Positions 43,761-53,164 of a DNA stretch of 64,000 nucleotides are shown piece after piece. The notes beneath the pieces were generated by a model. It was not told the origin of the DNA, made no database searches, and saw only the letters and a program-made list of their open reading frames with translations. This stretch comes from Hanstruepera ponticola. Its GTDB lineage: Bacteria; Bacteroidota; Bacteroidia; Flavobacteriales; Flavobacteriaceae. Both the position numbers and the translations under genes were made by a program. The stretch is from NCBI RefSeq assembly GCF_012931685.1, contig NZ_JABANC010000002.1, positions 62,001-126,000 on the forward strand, in the 5' to 3' direction. Every line of letters begins with the position of its first letter. The first letter of the stretch is position 1.

Positions 43761-44282
43761 ATGGAAAATCAAAAACCTTCTCCAGGTAAATTCGGAGTAA
43801 ATTACGGATTAATTCTTGGAGCAATTATGATCTTAATTTCTGTAATCATGTATGCTACAGGAATGCTACTTGAAGGCACACAATGGCCTCAATATTTATA
43901 TTACATTATTTTTCCAGTAATTATTTTTTATGCCATTGGTCAATTCAAAAAAACAAATGCCAACAGCCTTTCTTTCAGTGAAGCATTAAAAACAGGGATG
44001 GTAATTGCTGTGATTAGTGCCTTGGTTTATGCTGTATATGGTTTAATATTTAATTACATTATTGATCCTGAATTTATGGATGAAATGATGAAGTTGGCTG
44101 AAGAAAAAATAGCAGAAGACCCAAATATGTCAGTTGAAATAAAAGAGAAAAGTTTGGAAATGGCCAAAACATTCTCAAATCCTTTACTCGGATCGGCTAT
44201 GTGGCTTGCTTTAAGTGCCTTTTTTGGACTTATTTGGTCGGCAATTGCAGGTTTAGTGATGAAAACTAGCTCCCAAGATTAA
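43761..44282 (+). CDS. DUF4199 membrane protein
   Basis: A 173-residue protein with four hydrophobic helices (about residues 14-34, 44-60, 75-97 and 144-167) and an acidic stretch between helices three and four (MMKLAEEKIAEDPNMS). The N-terminus KFGVNYGLILGAIMILI and the segment SLSFSEALKTGMVIAVISAL are typical of DUF4199. Function unknown. It lies 41 bases before a GT2 glycosyltransferase gene, an arrangement often seen in this group, so a role with lipid-linked sugar transfer is possible. Confidence 0.85.
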   Translation: MENQKPSPGKFGVNYGLILGAIMILISVIMYATGMLLEGTQWPQYLYYIIFPVIIFYAIGQFKKTNANSLSFSEALKTGMVIAVISALVYAVYGLIFNYIIDPEFMDEMMKLAEEKIAEDPNMSVEIKEKSLEMAKTFSNPLLGSAMWLALSAFFGLIWSAIAGLVMKTSSQD

Positions 44283-44323
44283 TATTTTCATATTTTTGAA
44301 AACATAATCTTCAAAAATCGTCA

Positions 44324-45286
44324 ATGAATATATCAGTAGTCATACCACTACTTAACGAAAAGGACTCACTAAAAGAATTACATGATTGGATTGCAAATGT
44401 TATGCAATCCAATCATTTTTCATATGAAATCATTTTTATTGACGATGGTAGTACTGATGCCTCATGGGAAACTATAACAAAACTTTCAGAAATTAATCCT
44501 CATGTAAAAGGTATTCGGTTTTTAGCAAATTTTGGAAAATCTCAAGCTTTACATGCAGGATTTGATAAAGCAATTGGTGATGTTATCATTACCATGGATG
44601 CAGATCTTCAGGACAACCCAGAAGAAATCCCTGAATTATATGAAATGATTATTAGTGATAATTATGATATGGTTTCGGGTTGGAAAAAAAAGCGTTATGA
44701 TTCTGTTTTAACAAAGAACTTACCTTCAAAACTATTTAATTGGGCAGCACGAAAAACTTCTGGGGTCAAATTAAACGATTTTAATTGCGGACTAAAAGCC
44801 TATAGACTTAATGTTGTAAAAAACATCGATGTTAATGGCGAAATGCACAGATATATTCCAGTATTAGCCAAAAATGCTGGTTTCTCTAAAATTGGTGAAA
44901 AGGTTGTAAAACACCAAGCACGAAAATACGGTGAAACCAAATTTGGAATAGATCGATTTATACATGGGTTTTTGGATTTAATCACTATTTGGTTTTTGTC
45001 TCGTTTTGGTAAAAGACCTATGCACCTATTTGGCGCATTAGGTGTTTTAATGTTTGCAATAGGATTTATGTTTGCTCTATATTTAGGTATTGATAAGTTG
45101 TTTTTCCACAAAACTGGAAGGCTCATTACTGAAAGACCACAATTTTACCTTTCATTGGCCACAATGATTATAGGTACCCAATTTTTTGTAGCTGGATTTC
45201 TTGGTGAAATTATGCTACGTACAAAACAAGACAAAAAACGCTATTTGGTTAAAGAGGTTATTAATTTAGATACTACAGCTAATTAA
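44324..45286 (+). CDS. Family 2 glycosyltransferase, GtrB/DPM1-like
   Basis: A 320-residue enzyme with an N-terminal GT-A domain (SVVIPLLNEKDSLKELHDW, IFIDDGSTDASWE and TMDADLQDNPEEIPELYEM for nucleotide and metal binding) and two C-terminal transmembrane helices (about 235-260 and 272-300). GtrB-like enzymes move glucose or a related sugar from UDP-sugar to undecaprenyl phosphate on the cytoplasmic side. The sugar is not evident. It forms a same-strand group with DUF4199, a phosphohexomutase and an MsbA-like exporter. Confidence 0.88.
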   Translation: MNISVVIPLLNEKDSLKELHDWIANVMQSNHFSYEIIFIDDGSTDASWETITKLSEINPHVKGIRFLANFGKSQALHAGFDKAIGDVIITMDADLQDNPEEIPELYEMIISDNYDMVSGWKKKRYDSVLTKNLPSKLFNWAARKTSGVKLNDFNCGLKAYRLNVVKNIDVNGEMHRYIPVLAKNAGFSKIGEKVVKHQARKYGETKFGIDRFIHGFLDLITIWFLSRFGKRPMHLFGALGVLMFAIGFMFALYLGIDKLFFHKTGRLITERPQFYLSLATMIIGTQFFVAGFLGEIMLRTKQDKKRYLVKEVINLDTTAN

Positions 45287-45321
45287 TTCCTTCTTGACAC
45301 ATGTCATTTTTTTGAATTGCG

Positions 45322-45329
45322 TATTTTTG
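45322..45329 (+). promoter_or_regulatory. Promoter -7 element of the phosphohexomutase gene
   Basis: TATTTTTG matches TAnnTTTG, 21 bases before ATG 45350, and lies downstream of the TTG at 45317, which therefore cannot be the start. Confidence 0.55.
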
Positions 45330-45349
45330 CGTTCTATTTTAGTTACATC

Positions 45350-47080
45350 ATGATATATATTGAACCTGAACTATTAAATCGAGTAAATACTTGGCTGACA
45401 CCCGATTTTGATAAAAAGACTCAAGACTACATAAAGAATTTAATTGCCACAAACCCAAAAGAACTCAAGGAATCCTTTTACAAGGATTTAGAGTTTGGAA
45501 CAGGAGGTATGCGCGGCGTGATGGGCATTGGCACCAATCGTATTAACAAGTACACGCTTGGAAGAAATACACAAGGCTTAAGTAATTATTTGAAAAGGTC
45601 ATTCCCTAATGAAACAATCAAAGTAGCGATTGCTTTTGATTGTAGACACAACAGTCAAACATTGGCACAATTAGTAGCTGATGTTTTTTCAGCTAATAAC
45701 ATTGAAGTTTTTTTATTCGAAGATTTACGTCCAACTCCCGAGTTGTCATTTGCCTTAAAACATTTAAATTGTCATTGTGGTATAGTATTGACCGCTTCAC
45801 ACAATCCGCCTGAATACAATGGCTACAAAGTCTATTGGCAAGATGGCGGTCAGCTAGTACCACCTCAAGATGGTGAAATTATAGCAGAGATAAACAACTT
45901 AAAGTATTCTGAAATTAAGTTTGAATCCAACCCTAATTTAGTTACAAAAATAGGCGCAGAAGTTGATAAAACTTTTATTAAAGCATCTATTAAAAATGGT
46001 AGTTTTTATACTAGTCAAAGTGCCAAAGATAATTTGACCATTGTTTTCACCTCATTACATGGTACATCTATCACTATTATCCCAGAAACATTTAAACAAG
46101 CTGGTTATAAAAACGTACATATTGTAGAAGAACAAGCTATACCGAATGGCGATTTCCCTACTGTCAAATCACCAAACCCTGAAGAACCAGCAGCTCTTAA
46201 AATGGCTTTGGAATTAGCCGAAAACGTAAATGCTGATATCGTAATTGGAACTGATCCAGACAGTGATCGTGTTGGTATAGCAGTCAGAAATGATAAAGGC
46301 AACATGCAATTATTGAATGGCAATCAGACCATGGTGGTTATGACTGCTTTTTTACTGAAACAATGGCAGAAAACTGACAAAATAAATGGAAAAGAGTTCA
46401 TTGGCTCAACTATTGTAAGCACACCGATGATGAAGGAACTTGCCAATGCATATAATGTGGAATGCAAGATTGGACTGACTGGTTTCAAATGGATTGCCAA
46501 AATGATAAAAGATTTTCCAGAATTGAATTTTATTGGTGGCGGCGAAGAGAGTTTTGGTTTTATGGTTGGTGATTTTGTACGCGATAAGGATGCCGTAACA
46601 GCATCTCTTCTAGCCTGCGAAATTGCTGCTCAAGCAAAAGCAGAAAACAGTTCATTTTTTAACGAATTAATTACTTTATATATAGAGCATGGGTTTTACA
46701 AAGAACGTTTGATATCCATGACTAAAAAAGGTATTGAAGGTGCTGCGGAAATCAAGCAAATGATGATAGATGCTAGGAAATCTCCTTTTTCGGAAATTAA
46801 TGGCTCGAAAGTAATAAAGATTGAAGATTATCAGTCCTCCGAAGCTCTGAACCCAATAACTGGGGAAACATCCATAATTGATATACCAAAATCAAATGTT
46901 TTGATTTATTATACAGAAGATGGCAGTCAAATTGCATTGAGACCAAGTGGTACAGAGCCAAAAATTAAATTTTATATCAGTGTTAATGACAAATTGAAAA
47001 CTAAAGAAGATTTCAATAAAACTGAAGCGTTTCTGGAGCAAAAAATAGACGCTATAGTAAAAGATATGCAGCTAAACTAA
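45350..47080 (+). CDS. Phosphoglucomutase/phosphomannomutase
   Basis: A 576-residue alpha-D-phosphohexomutase. ATG 45350 starts [16 protein letters not shown]. The active-site Ser loop is [19 protein letters not shown], the Mg2+ loop [10 protein letters not shown], the sugar-binding loop GGGEESFGF and the phosphate-binding end [15 protein letters not shown]. It converts hexose 1- and 6-phosphates and so feeds nucleotide sugars for the nearby glycosyltransferases. The long form (about 570 residues) is the PGM2-like group, which may act on glucose or ribose phosphates. The next gene starts one base after the stop. Confidence 0.92.
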   Translation: MIYIEPELLNRVNTWLTPDFDKKTQDYIKNLIATNPKELKESFYKDLEFGTGGMRGVMGIGTNRINKYTLGRNTQGLSNYLKRSFPNETIKVAIAFDCRHNSQTLAQLVADVFSANNIEVFLFEDLRPTPELSFALKHLNCHCGIVLTASHNPPEYNGYKVYWQDGGQLVPPQDGEIIAEINNLKYSEIKFESNPNLVTKIGAEVDKTFIKASIKNGSFYTSQSAKDNLTIVFTSLHGTSITIIPETFKQAGYKNVHIVEEQAIPNGDFPTVKSPNPEEPAALKMALELAENVNADIVIGTDPDSDRVGIAVRNDKGNMQLLNGNQTMVVMTAFLLKQWQKTDKINGKEFIGSTIVSTPMMKELANAYNVECKIGLTGFKWIAKMIKDFPELNFIGGGEESFGFMVGDFVRDKDAVTASLLACEIAAQAKAENSSFFNELITLYIEHGFYKERLISMTKKGIEGAAEIKQMMIDARKSPFSEINGSKVIKIEDYQSSEALNPITGETSIIDIPKSNVLIYYTEDGSQIALRPSGTEPKIKFYISVNDKLKTKEDFNKTEAFLEQKIDAIVKDMQLN

Positions 47081-47081
47081 A

Positions 47082-48914
47082 ATGAAAAAAATAATACATC
47101 AATTATTACCTTTTATTAAGAAATTTAAAGGCCATGTGTTTTTAAATATCTTTTTTAATTTGCTTTATGCTCTTTTTAGTTCATTAGCTTTTGTGTCATT
47201 AATTCCAATGTTAGATGTTTTGTTTGGAAAAACTACCATTGTTAAGAATGAACCTGTATGGACTGGAAAAATTGGTGATGTAAAAGATTATGCTTTAGAA
47301 TTGCTTGATTACAAAGTTAGTGGCTTTTTAGAGTCAGGAAACGCTCAAATGGCTTTGGTTATAGTCATTGCAATTGTCATTTCAACTTTTTTATTGAAAA
47401 ATTTGTTTGGATATTTTGCTATGCAACACATCATGTATTTAAAAAATGGTGTACTGACTGATTTAAGAAAAGAGATGTATGAAAAAATTATCCAACTGCC
47501 ATTAAGCTTTTATTCTAAAAGGCAGAAAGGAGATGTAATGGCAAGAATATTAGGAGACATTAACGAAATGCAAAATTCCTTTTTTATTATCCTTGAACTT
47601 ATAGTCAGAGAACCATTAACCATTATATTCTCATTAGCTCTTATGTTTGCTATTAGTTGGGAATTGTCTCTTTTTGTGTTGTGTTTTATTCCATTAGCAG
47701 GATTCATGATTTCAAGAATTGGAAAAAGCTTAAAAAGCAATTCATTAAAAGCACAACAAGAATCTGGGAAGTTGATTTCTATTGTTGAAGAATCCTTAAC
47801 AGGCTTAAAGATTGTTAAAAGTTATAATGCTGAGCCAATTTTTAAAAATAAATTTAAAAAATCAGCAGATAGTATTTTAAGACTTTCAAATAAAATTGGC
47901 TTAAAAAATAACCTTGCGGGTCCCGTGAGCGAAGTTTTAGGAATAGCTACTATAGCTGTTTTATTATGGTATGGTGGAAAATTAGTTTTAGTTGACAAAG
48001 TAATTGAAGGTACTACATTTATTGCCTTTATGGGATTAGCCTATGCCATTTTAACTCCGGCAAAAGCTATTAGCAAAGCCTCATATAAAGTAAAAAATGG
48101 TATGGCTGCCGCTGATCGTGTTTTTGAAATTTTACATGAAGAAAATCAATTACCTGATATACCAAATGCGAAAGAGATAAATACTTTTAATGATAAAATA
48201 AAAGTCGATAACATTTCTTTTAAATATGAGGAAGATCTCGTACTCAAAAATTTTAGTTTAGAAGTTCCGAAAGGTAAAACAGTTGCGTTAGTTGGACAAT
48301 CTGGTAGTGGAAAAAGCACTATTGCCAATCTTGTCACTAGATTTTATGATGTAAATGAAGGAGGTATTTCAATTGATGGTACTAATATTAAATATGTGAC
48401 AAAAGAATCTTTAAGAAGTTTAATGGGATTAGTTACCCAAGATTCTATTTTATTTAATGATACGATAAGAAACAATATTTTAATTGGAAAGCCTGACGCA
48501 ACCGATGATGAAATTATTGATGCCTTAAAAATAGCCAATGCTTGGGAATTTGTGAAAAACCTAAAAGGTCAATTAGATTTCAATATAGGTGATTCTGGAA
48601 CTAATATTTCTGGAGGGCAAAAACAACGCTTAAGTATTGCACGCGCTGTAATAAAAAACCCACCTATTATGATATTAGACGAAGCTACTTCAGCATTAGA
48701 CACTGAAAGTGAGCGTTTAGTTCAAATAGCATTGGAAAACATGATGAAAAACCGTACATCTATTGTTATTGCTCATAGATTATCAACCATTCAAAATGCT
48801 GATGAAATTGTTGTTATGAGAAAAGGTGAAATTGTAGAGCAAGGAACTCATACAGAATTATTGGCAAAAAATGGTACCTATAAAAAGCTGGTGGATATGC
48901 AAAGTTTCGATTAA
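47082..48914 (+). CDS. ABC exporter, MsbA-like (fused membrane and ATPase domains)
   Basis: A 610-residue half-transporter: a six-helix type IV exporter domain (about residues 15-340) with the coupling region LPLSFYSKRQKGDVMARILG, then an ATPase with Walker A GQSGSGKST, signature ISGGQKQRLSIARA, Walker B MILDEATSALD and the H-loop IVIAHRLST. The closest functional class is lipid A or lipid-linked sugar flipping (MsbA). It is co-transcribed with the phosphohexomutase and ends at a strong terminator. Substrate is inferred only. Confidence 0.85.
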   Translation: MKKIIHQLLPFIKKFKGHVFLNIFFNLLYALFSSLAFVSLIPMLDVLFGKTTIVKNEPVWTGKIGDVKDYALELLDYKVSGFLESGNAQMALVIVIAIVISTFLLKNLFGYFAMQHIMYLKNGVLTDLRKEMYEKIIQLPLSFYSKRQKGDVMARILGDINEMQNSFFIILELIVREPLTIIFSLALMFAISWELSLFVLCFIPLAGFMISRIGKSLKSNSLKAQQESGKLISIVEESLTGLKIVKSYNAEPIFKNKFKKSADSILRLSNKIGLKNNLAGPVSEVLGIATIAVLLWYGGKLVLVDKVIEGTTFIAFMGLAYAILTPAKAISKASYKVKNGMAAADRVFEILHEENQLPDIPNAKEINTFNDKIKVDNISFKYEEDLVLKNFSLEVPKGKTVALVGQSGSGKSTIANLVTRFYDVNEGGISIDGTNIKYVTKESLRSLMGLVTQDSILFNDTIRNNILIGKPDATDDEIIDALKIANAWEFVKNLKGQLDFNIGDSGTNISGGQKQRLSIARAVIKNPPIMILDEATSALDTESERLVQIALENMMKNRTSIVIAHRLSTIQNADEIVVMRKGEIVEQGTHTELLAKNGTYKKLVDMQSFD

Positions 48915-48940
48915 GAATAACCAATACTATATAAAAACTA

Positions 48941-48970
48941 AAAAGGGCTGAATTTTCATTCAGCCCTTTT
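48941..48970 (+). terminator. Terminator after MsbA-like gene
   Basis: AAAAGGGCTGAAT (48941-48953) and ATTCAGCCCTTTT (48958-48970), loop TTTC, followed by more T. Confidence 0.9.
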
Positions 48971-49190
48971 TTTAGCTATTGTTAGACTTGGGGACGACTA
49001 ACAAACATAAGTAGGTTTGTTGGTGTAAACATAAAACAAATTAGTTTACAAAACAAGAAAAATATGCATTTTATCGATATTATTTGCATTTAATCGTGTT
49101 TATAAATTATAACATATTGCTTTACAGCTACTTAAAGCTTATAGAATAAGACAAGAAAAAATTTAGTGAAGTCTGTAACTAATGCAGGTA
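48971..49190. other. Non-coding gap with two short inverted repeats
   Basis: No gene is seen between the terminator and the C1q-like gene. It contains TTGTTAG (48979-48985)/CTAACAA (48998-49004) and TGTAAAC (49024-49030)/GTTTACA (49044-49050). Neither has a T-tract; no other signal is visible. Confidence 0.4.
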
Positions 49191-50258
49191 TTATCTTATT
49201 CTTTGAATTTCGAAAAAGGTTTTACCTGTGAAACTATCTATTACAACGCCATTTGCTCCATTTGAACCATCATTGGTTTGGAAATTTTGAACAAATATCT
49301 CAACATAATCATTTGCATTAAGACTAACTATACAGTTAATAGACCTAACAACGTCGCCCGTAGCATAGTGATTAAATGATGACTCTTGGTATAAAACGTT
49401 GTTTACCCAAACTCCAATACTATAAAACTCATTGTTGTTTTGGTAAGCGGTGTGATATCCTGCATTAATTTTATAATAACCATCACTACTAGCAACAAAG
49501 CGATTATCGGTACTGTTAAATTCACTATTGGTATCGAACAATGTAGTATCAAAAGTAATTTTTTGCCATCCTGAAGTATTGAGTATTTGATTTGCTGATA
49601 AATTAACCCTTACTAATGAAAAATTATTAGAGTCTGTATCTACCCAACTGACATTTCCAGAGCCATCAGTTTGCATAATTTGACCATTTGTACCTCGGCT
49701 TGCGGGTAAAACATAAACATTGGTACCAGTCTGCCCTATTGCGAATTTACCTCCTAAAAAATATCCTGAATAAATATCTTGGTTAGCAACAGTACCATTA
49801 ACTGTACTGTAAACACCAAATATATTTGCAGTATTATTTGCATTGGTTAAATCAGCATAAAACCCATAGCTGTTACTATTAACTCCAGTAGATTGACCAA
49901 CATAGCTATAAACACCAAATATATCTGTAGTAGTTGCCCCTGAATTTGGCTTAAAAACCTCACTATAAACGCCGTATCTTGTTGCAGTTCCTAAACCTGA
50001 AACGTTATTGAAAATTCCATATTTAGCAGCCGTGAGTGATGGACTACTAGAATTCGTTAGGTGTAATGAAAATGTGTTTTGTTGAGCGGTTGAAGTACTA
50101 TTTAAATCTACCTGAATACCTTTTCTTTCTGAAGTTGTCGTAGCTTGCGTTACTACATCCAACTGTGCTCCGGGAGTAACAGTGCCAATCCCAACTTGAG
50201 AAAAGCTTGGGATAACTAAAATTAATGAAATAAAACTGAAAAATATTCTTTTGGCCAT
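49191..50258 (-). CDS. Secreted protein with C-terminal C1q-like jelly-roll domain
   Basis: A 355-residue exported protein. ATG 50258 gives the signal peptide MAKRIFFSFISLILVIPSFS followed by QVGIGTVTPGAQLDVV, the usual start of Bacteroidota 'tail-fibre-like' surface proteins. The middle holds repeated glycine-tyrosine units (YGIFNNV, YGVYSEV, FGVYSYV, YGFYADL, FGVYSTV). The C-terminal ~140 residues (FDTNSEFNSTDNRFVASSDG then YYKINAGYHTAY and SIGVWVNNVLYQESSF) follow the C1q/TNF-like jelly-roll pattern. No T9SS domain is present. It may be a trimeric surface adhesin. Confidence 0.7.
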   Translation of the reverse strand: MAKRIFFSFISLILVIPSFSQVGIGTVTPGAQLDVVTQATTTSERKGIQVDLNSTSTAQQNTFSLHLTNSSSPSLTAAKYGIFNNVSGLGTATRYGVYSEVFKPNSGATTTDIFGVYSYVGQSTGVNSNSYGFYADLTNANNTANIFGVYSTVNGTVANQDIYSGYFLGGKFAIGQTGTNVYVLPASRGTNGQIMQTDGSGNVSWVDTDSNNFSLVRVNLSANQILNTSGWQKITFDTTLFDTNSEFNSTDNRFVASSDGYYKINAGYHTAYQNNNEFYSIGVWVNNVLYQESSFNHYATGDVVRSINCIVSLNANDYVEIFVQNFQTNDGSNGANGVVIDSFTGKTFFEIQRIR

Positions 50259-50366
50259 AAAATCAGTACCATACATTTTTGAGTCATGATTACATCTAAA
50301 ATAGTCTATTTTTACGGTGAAATGCAAAAAATATCTTTCAAACGACAATAATTTCAGACTAAAAAC

Positions 50367-50384
50367 AACTACATCGTTGTAGTT
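50367..50384. promoter_or_regulatory. Short hairpin in the divergent region before the second ECF sigma operon
   Basis: AACTACA (50367-50373) pairs with TGTAGTT (50378-50384) across TCGT, followed by ATTTTA. It could be a weak terminator or an operator for either divergent gene. Confidence 0.35.
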
Positions 50385-50506
50385 ATTTTATCATTTTATC
50401 TCATTATCTAATCATTAATTAAAACGCAAGAATCCATTATTTTCATTACTTTACTTGACAGATTAAACTATTTCTAGTTTTAGAAGTCTAAAAACAAAAT
50501 GTTTTT

Positions 50507-51046
50507 GTGGAAGAAGTCAAACTAATTAACGATTTAAAGTCTAAAGACAAACGAGATTTTGCTTTTAATGAATTGGTATCGCTCTATAAAGAACGTTTGT
50601 ATTGGCAAATTAGAAATATCGTAAAATCACATGATGATGCTGATGATGTATTACAAAATACTTTTATCAAAATTTTCAAAAATATAGACTTATTTAAAGG
50701 TGATAGTAAACTCTATTCATGGATGTATCGTATAGCTACAAATGAAGCCATTACTTTTATAAACAAACGCGCCAAACAAATGCAAATAAGTAATGAGGAA
50801 TTACAAAGTTTAGCAATTGATAATTTAAAATCCGACGTTTACTTTGAAGGTGATGCTATTCAATTGAAACTACAACAAGCCATAGCAACCTTACCCCAAA
50901 AACAACAATTAGTTTTCAATATGAAATACTTTCAAGATATTAAATACAAAGATATGTCTGAAATACTTGAAACAAGTGAAGGAGCACTCAAGGCTTCCTA
51001 CCATTTAGCCATAAAAAAAATTGAAGCCTACTTATTAAACCAATAG
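50507..51046 (+). CDS. ECF RNA polymerase sigma-70 factor
   Basis: A 179-residue ECF sigma factor starting at GTG 50507 (no in-frame ATG upstream). Region 2 includes DDADDVLQNTFIKIFKNIDL and SWMYRIATNEAITFINKRAK; region 4 includes LPQKQQLVFNMKYFQDIKYK and EILETSEGALKASYHLAIKK. It is followed by a membrane protein with anti-sigma-like topology and a small periplasmic protein, a regulatory operon unlike the first one in this window because it has no DUF4252 genes. Confidence 0.9.
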   Translation: MEEVKLINDLKSKDKRDFAFNELVSLYKERLYWQIRNIVKSHDDADDVLQNTFIKIFKNIDLFKGDSKLYSWMYRIATNEAITFINKRAKQMQISNEELQSLAIDNLKSDVYFEGDAIQLKLQQAIATLPQKQQLVFNMKYFQDIKYKDMSEILETSEGALKASYHLAIKKIEAYLLNQ

Positions 51047-51071
51047 CTTTTTTATTAGTCTAAACAATACA

Positions 51072-51563
51072 ATGAAAAAAATAGGTAAACATAATATATC
51101 AACAGGAGGTTTTAAAACGCCGAAGGATTACTTTGAAACTCTTGAAAACAATTTAATATCAGAATTGAATTTGAGAAATCAGGTTAGTGAATCTGGTTTA
51201 AATATTCCTGATGGCTATCTTGAAGGATTCAAAGTTGAAATACCTAAATCAGAATCTAATACAAAGGTCATTAACTTATTTAATAAAAAGTCATGGCTTT
51301 ATGTTGCTAGTGTAGCAGCTGTAATCATTTTTATTTTTACAATTCCTAAAATAGGTAGTAATGCTATTACCTTTGCCTCATTAGACAATGACAGTATTGA
51401 AAATTATCTCCTAACTAATGATTTAGAATCAGTGGAATTAAGTAACTTAATAACCAATACAACCGCTTTTGAAAATATAATTTTGGAAGAAACACTCAAT
51501 GACATACATCTTGAGGATTATTTATATGAGAATATTGATGTAGAAGATTTTAATATAGAATAA
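51072..51563 (+). CDS. Putative anti-sigma factor-like membrane protein
   Basis: A 163-residue protein with a cytoplasmic N-terminus (GGFKTPKDYFETLENNLIS and GLNIPDGYLEGFKVEIPK, two similar P-x-x-Y-F/L units), one transmembrane helix (about residues 75-92, WLYVASVAAVIIFIFTI) and an acidic periplasmic tail (NDIHLEDYLYENIDVEDFNI). The order sigma factor, one-span protein, periplasmic protein suggests a membrane regulator of the sigma factor. No known domain. Confidence 0.6.
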   Translation: MKKIGKHNISTGGFKTPKDYFETLENNLISELNLRNQVSESGLNIPDGYLEGFKVEIPKSESNTKVINLFNKKSWLYVASVAAVIIFIFTIPKIGSNAITFASLDNDSIENYLLTNDLESVELSNLITNTTAFENIILEETLNDIHLEDYLYENIDVEDFNIE

Positions 51564-51572
51564 ATAATAGCA

Positions 51573-52022
51573 ATGACAATGAAACATAACCTAATAGCAA
51601 TTATCATTTTATTTATGAGTACCACAATAATGGCGCAAGATAGAATGGATAGAAACGAAAAAATAAAAACACTAAAAGTTGCCTATATTACAGAAAAGCT
51701 TGATTTATCAAAGACTGAAGCTGAAAAATTTTGGCCCATTTATAACGATTTTGAAGAGAACATGCATGAATTACGAAAAGCAGCTTATGAAGATCGAAAA
51801 CTCATTGACTATGACAATCTGACTGAAGAACAAGCCACTGACTTGATTAAGAAATTCAAAGAATCTAATATTCAAAAAAACAATCTGTATAGCAAATACT
51901 TATCTGATCTTCAGAAAGTATTATCATCAAAAAAAATAGTTTTACTTAAAAAAGCCGAAGACGATTTTAAACGTAAAATGTTTGAAGAGTTTAAAAAACG
52001 TCGTCATGAAAAAAAAAGATAG
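51573..52022 (+). CDS. Small periplasmic helical protein of an ECF sigma operon (Spy-like)
   Basis: A 149-residue exported protein: signal peptide to about residue 21 (FMSTTIMAQ), then a highly charged helical part with KLDLSKTEAEKFWPIYNDFE and NLTEEQATDLIKKF, which resemble the LTxxQ motifs of Spy/CpxP-like proteins. Homologues are commonly called 'sensor of ECF-type sigma factor' in Flavobacteriaceae. Two ATGs lie 6 bases apart at the start; the first is listed. It is the third gene of the operon and ends at a terminator. Confidence 0.75.
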   Translation: MTMKHNLIAIIILFMSTTIMAQDRMDRNEKIKTLKVAYITEKLDLSKTEAEKFWPIYNDFEENMHELRKAAYEDRKLIDYDNLTEEQATDLIKKFKESNIQKNNLYSKYLSDLQKVLSSKKIVLLKKAEDDFKRKMFEEFKKRRHEKKR

Positions 52023-52032
52023 ACCTTAAATT

Positions 52033-52054
52033 AAAAGAGCCAAATGGCTCTTTT
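52033..52054. terminator. Terminator of the second ECF sigma operon
   Basis: AAAAGAGCC (52033-52041), loop AAAT, GGCTCTTTT (52046-52054) with a long T-tract; it ends just before the converging lipoprotein gene stop. Confidence 0.85.
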
Positions 52055-52056
52055 TT

Positions 52057-53100
52057 TTATGGCTTAAAAGTGAGCTTTGATATTCTCCCTCTTCCGGCAG
52101 CATAAGCGACACTATCATTTAAAAATCGAAGTGTATAGAAACCCTCATCACTTAAATGCATCCAGGTCATTCCGTTATCGTTGGAATAATCAATACCTTT
52201 AAATCCTACAGTTACTAGCTCCTCGCCTGCTCCATTTGGAATATATTGAACACAACTGCGATACCCTGGATTTTGGTTTTTAGCAACTAATTCCCAAGTT
52301 TTACCGCCATCAAATGTTCTTATTTTGTTAGCTGAACTATCCGCAGGTTTTGTATAATCACCGCCAATTGCAAAACCATTGAAGTTATCATAAAAATCGA
52401 TTGAATAAATCCCTTCGGTCTCTTTTTCTTTAATAATAGGCGTATCAAAAACATCCCAAGTCATTCCTTTATCACCTGAAAAATAAACGCTTCCAGTTGT
52501 TGTTGCCACCCAAGTATTATCATCTACAATTTCAATGTTTGTATTGCTAGCTGCAAAGGCGCCTTCACCTTCTATTCCTTTAGGTAAAACCTCGCATGGT
52601 AATTTCTGCCATGTAAATCCACCATCACGCGTAATAATAACACTCAAACACCCATTAAATGCATCACCAATCGCAATGCCTTCTTTCGCATTCCAAAACT
52701 TCATAGAGTCATAAAACACCTTCTCATGTGATTCTTTATAAACCAATTCCATTTCTCCATTATTTCCAGTTTTATAAAGCAAAGCTGGATTACCAACACT
52801 TATCATAAAAAAATCTTCTTGGTTGTTAGCAATAGCTCGAAATTCAATATTCAGAGAGTCTTGTTCAATTTTTGAAATTAACCATGAATCTGAAGCTGAA
52901 TTATACAATCCATAGGTGTTATTATTGGCTGCAAAAGCTAGACTTTTTTGATCTAAAATTTCAATAGCACGAATACTTAATGTTGAATCTTCAAGAATCG
53001 TTTTAAACGTAATTTTAGAAAATTCTCGCTTTTTAATCTTTTCTTCAGTTTGACAAGAAAGACATGAAACAGCAATAATAAACAGTATTAAATTCCTCAT
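52057..53100 (-). CDS. BNR/YCF48-like beta-propeller lipoprotein
   Basis: A 347-residue lipoprotein (signal LILFIIAVSCLSC, lipid Cys at about 16) with repeated Asp-box segments: ITRDGGFTWQKLP, FSGDKGMTWDVFD, RTFDGGKTWELVA and YSNDNGMTWMHLS, which form a sialidase-like/YCF48-like beta-propeller. Homologues are often labelled oxidoreductase or photosystem II assembly factor without evidence. It lies in the envelope and likely binds or processes a ligand. Monocistronic, divergent from the RNA methyltransferase gene. Confidence 0.85.
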   Translation of the reverse strand: MRNLILFIIAVSCLSCQTEEKIKKREFSKITFKTILEDSTLSIRAIEILDQKSLAFAANNNTYGLYNSASDSWLISKIEQDSLNIEFRAIANNQEDFFMISVGNPALLYKTGNNGEMELVYKESHEKVFYDSMKFWNAKEGIAIGDAFNGCLSVIITRDGGFTWQKLPCEVLPKGIEGEGAFAASNTNIEIVDDNTWVATTTGSVYFSGDKGMTWDVFDTPIIKEKETEGIYSIDFYDNFNGFAIGGDYTKPADSSANKIRTFDGGKTWELVAKNQNPGYRSCVQYIPNGAGEELVTVGFKGIDYSNDNGMTWMHLSDEGFYTLRFLNDSVAYAAGRGRISKLTFKP

Positions 53101-53138
53101 TTATAAAATATTTAGGATAAAAATAAGTAATTAAAATG

Positions 53139-53146
53139 TACCTTTG
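53139..53146 (+). promoter_or_regulatory. Promoter -7 element of the RsmB-like gene
   Basis: TACCTTTG matches TAnnTTTG, 19 bases before the ATG at 53165. Confidence 0.6.
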
Positions 53147-53164
53147 CACGCCTAATAAATTAAA

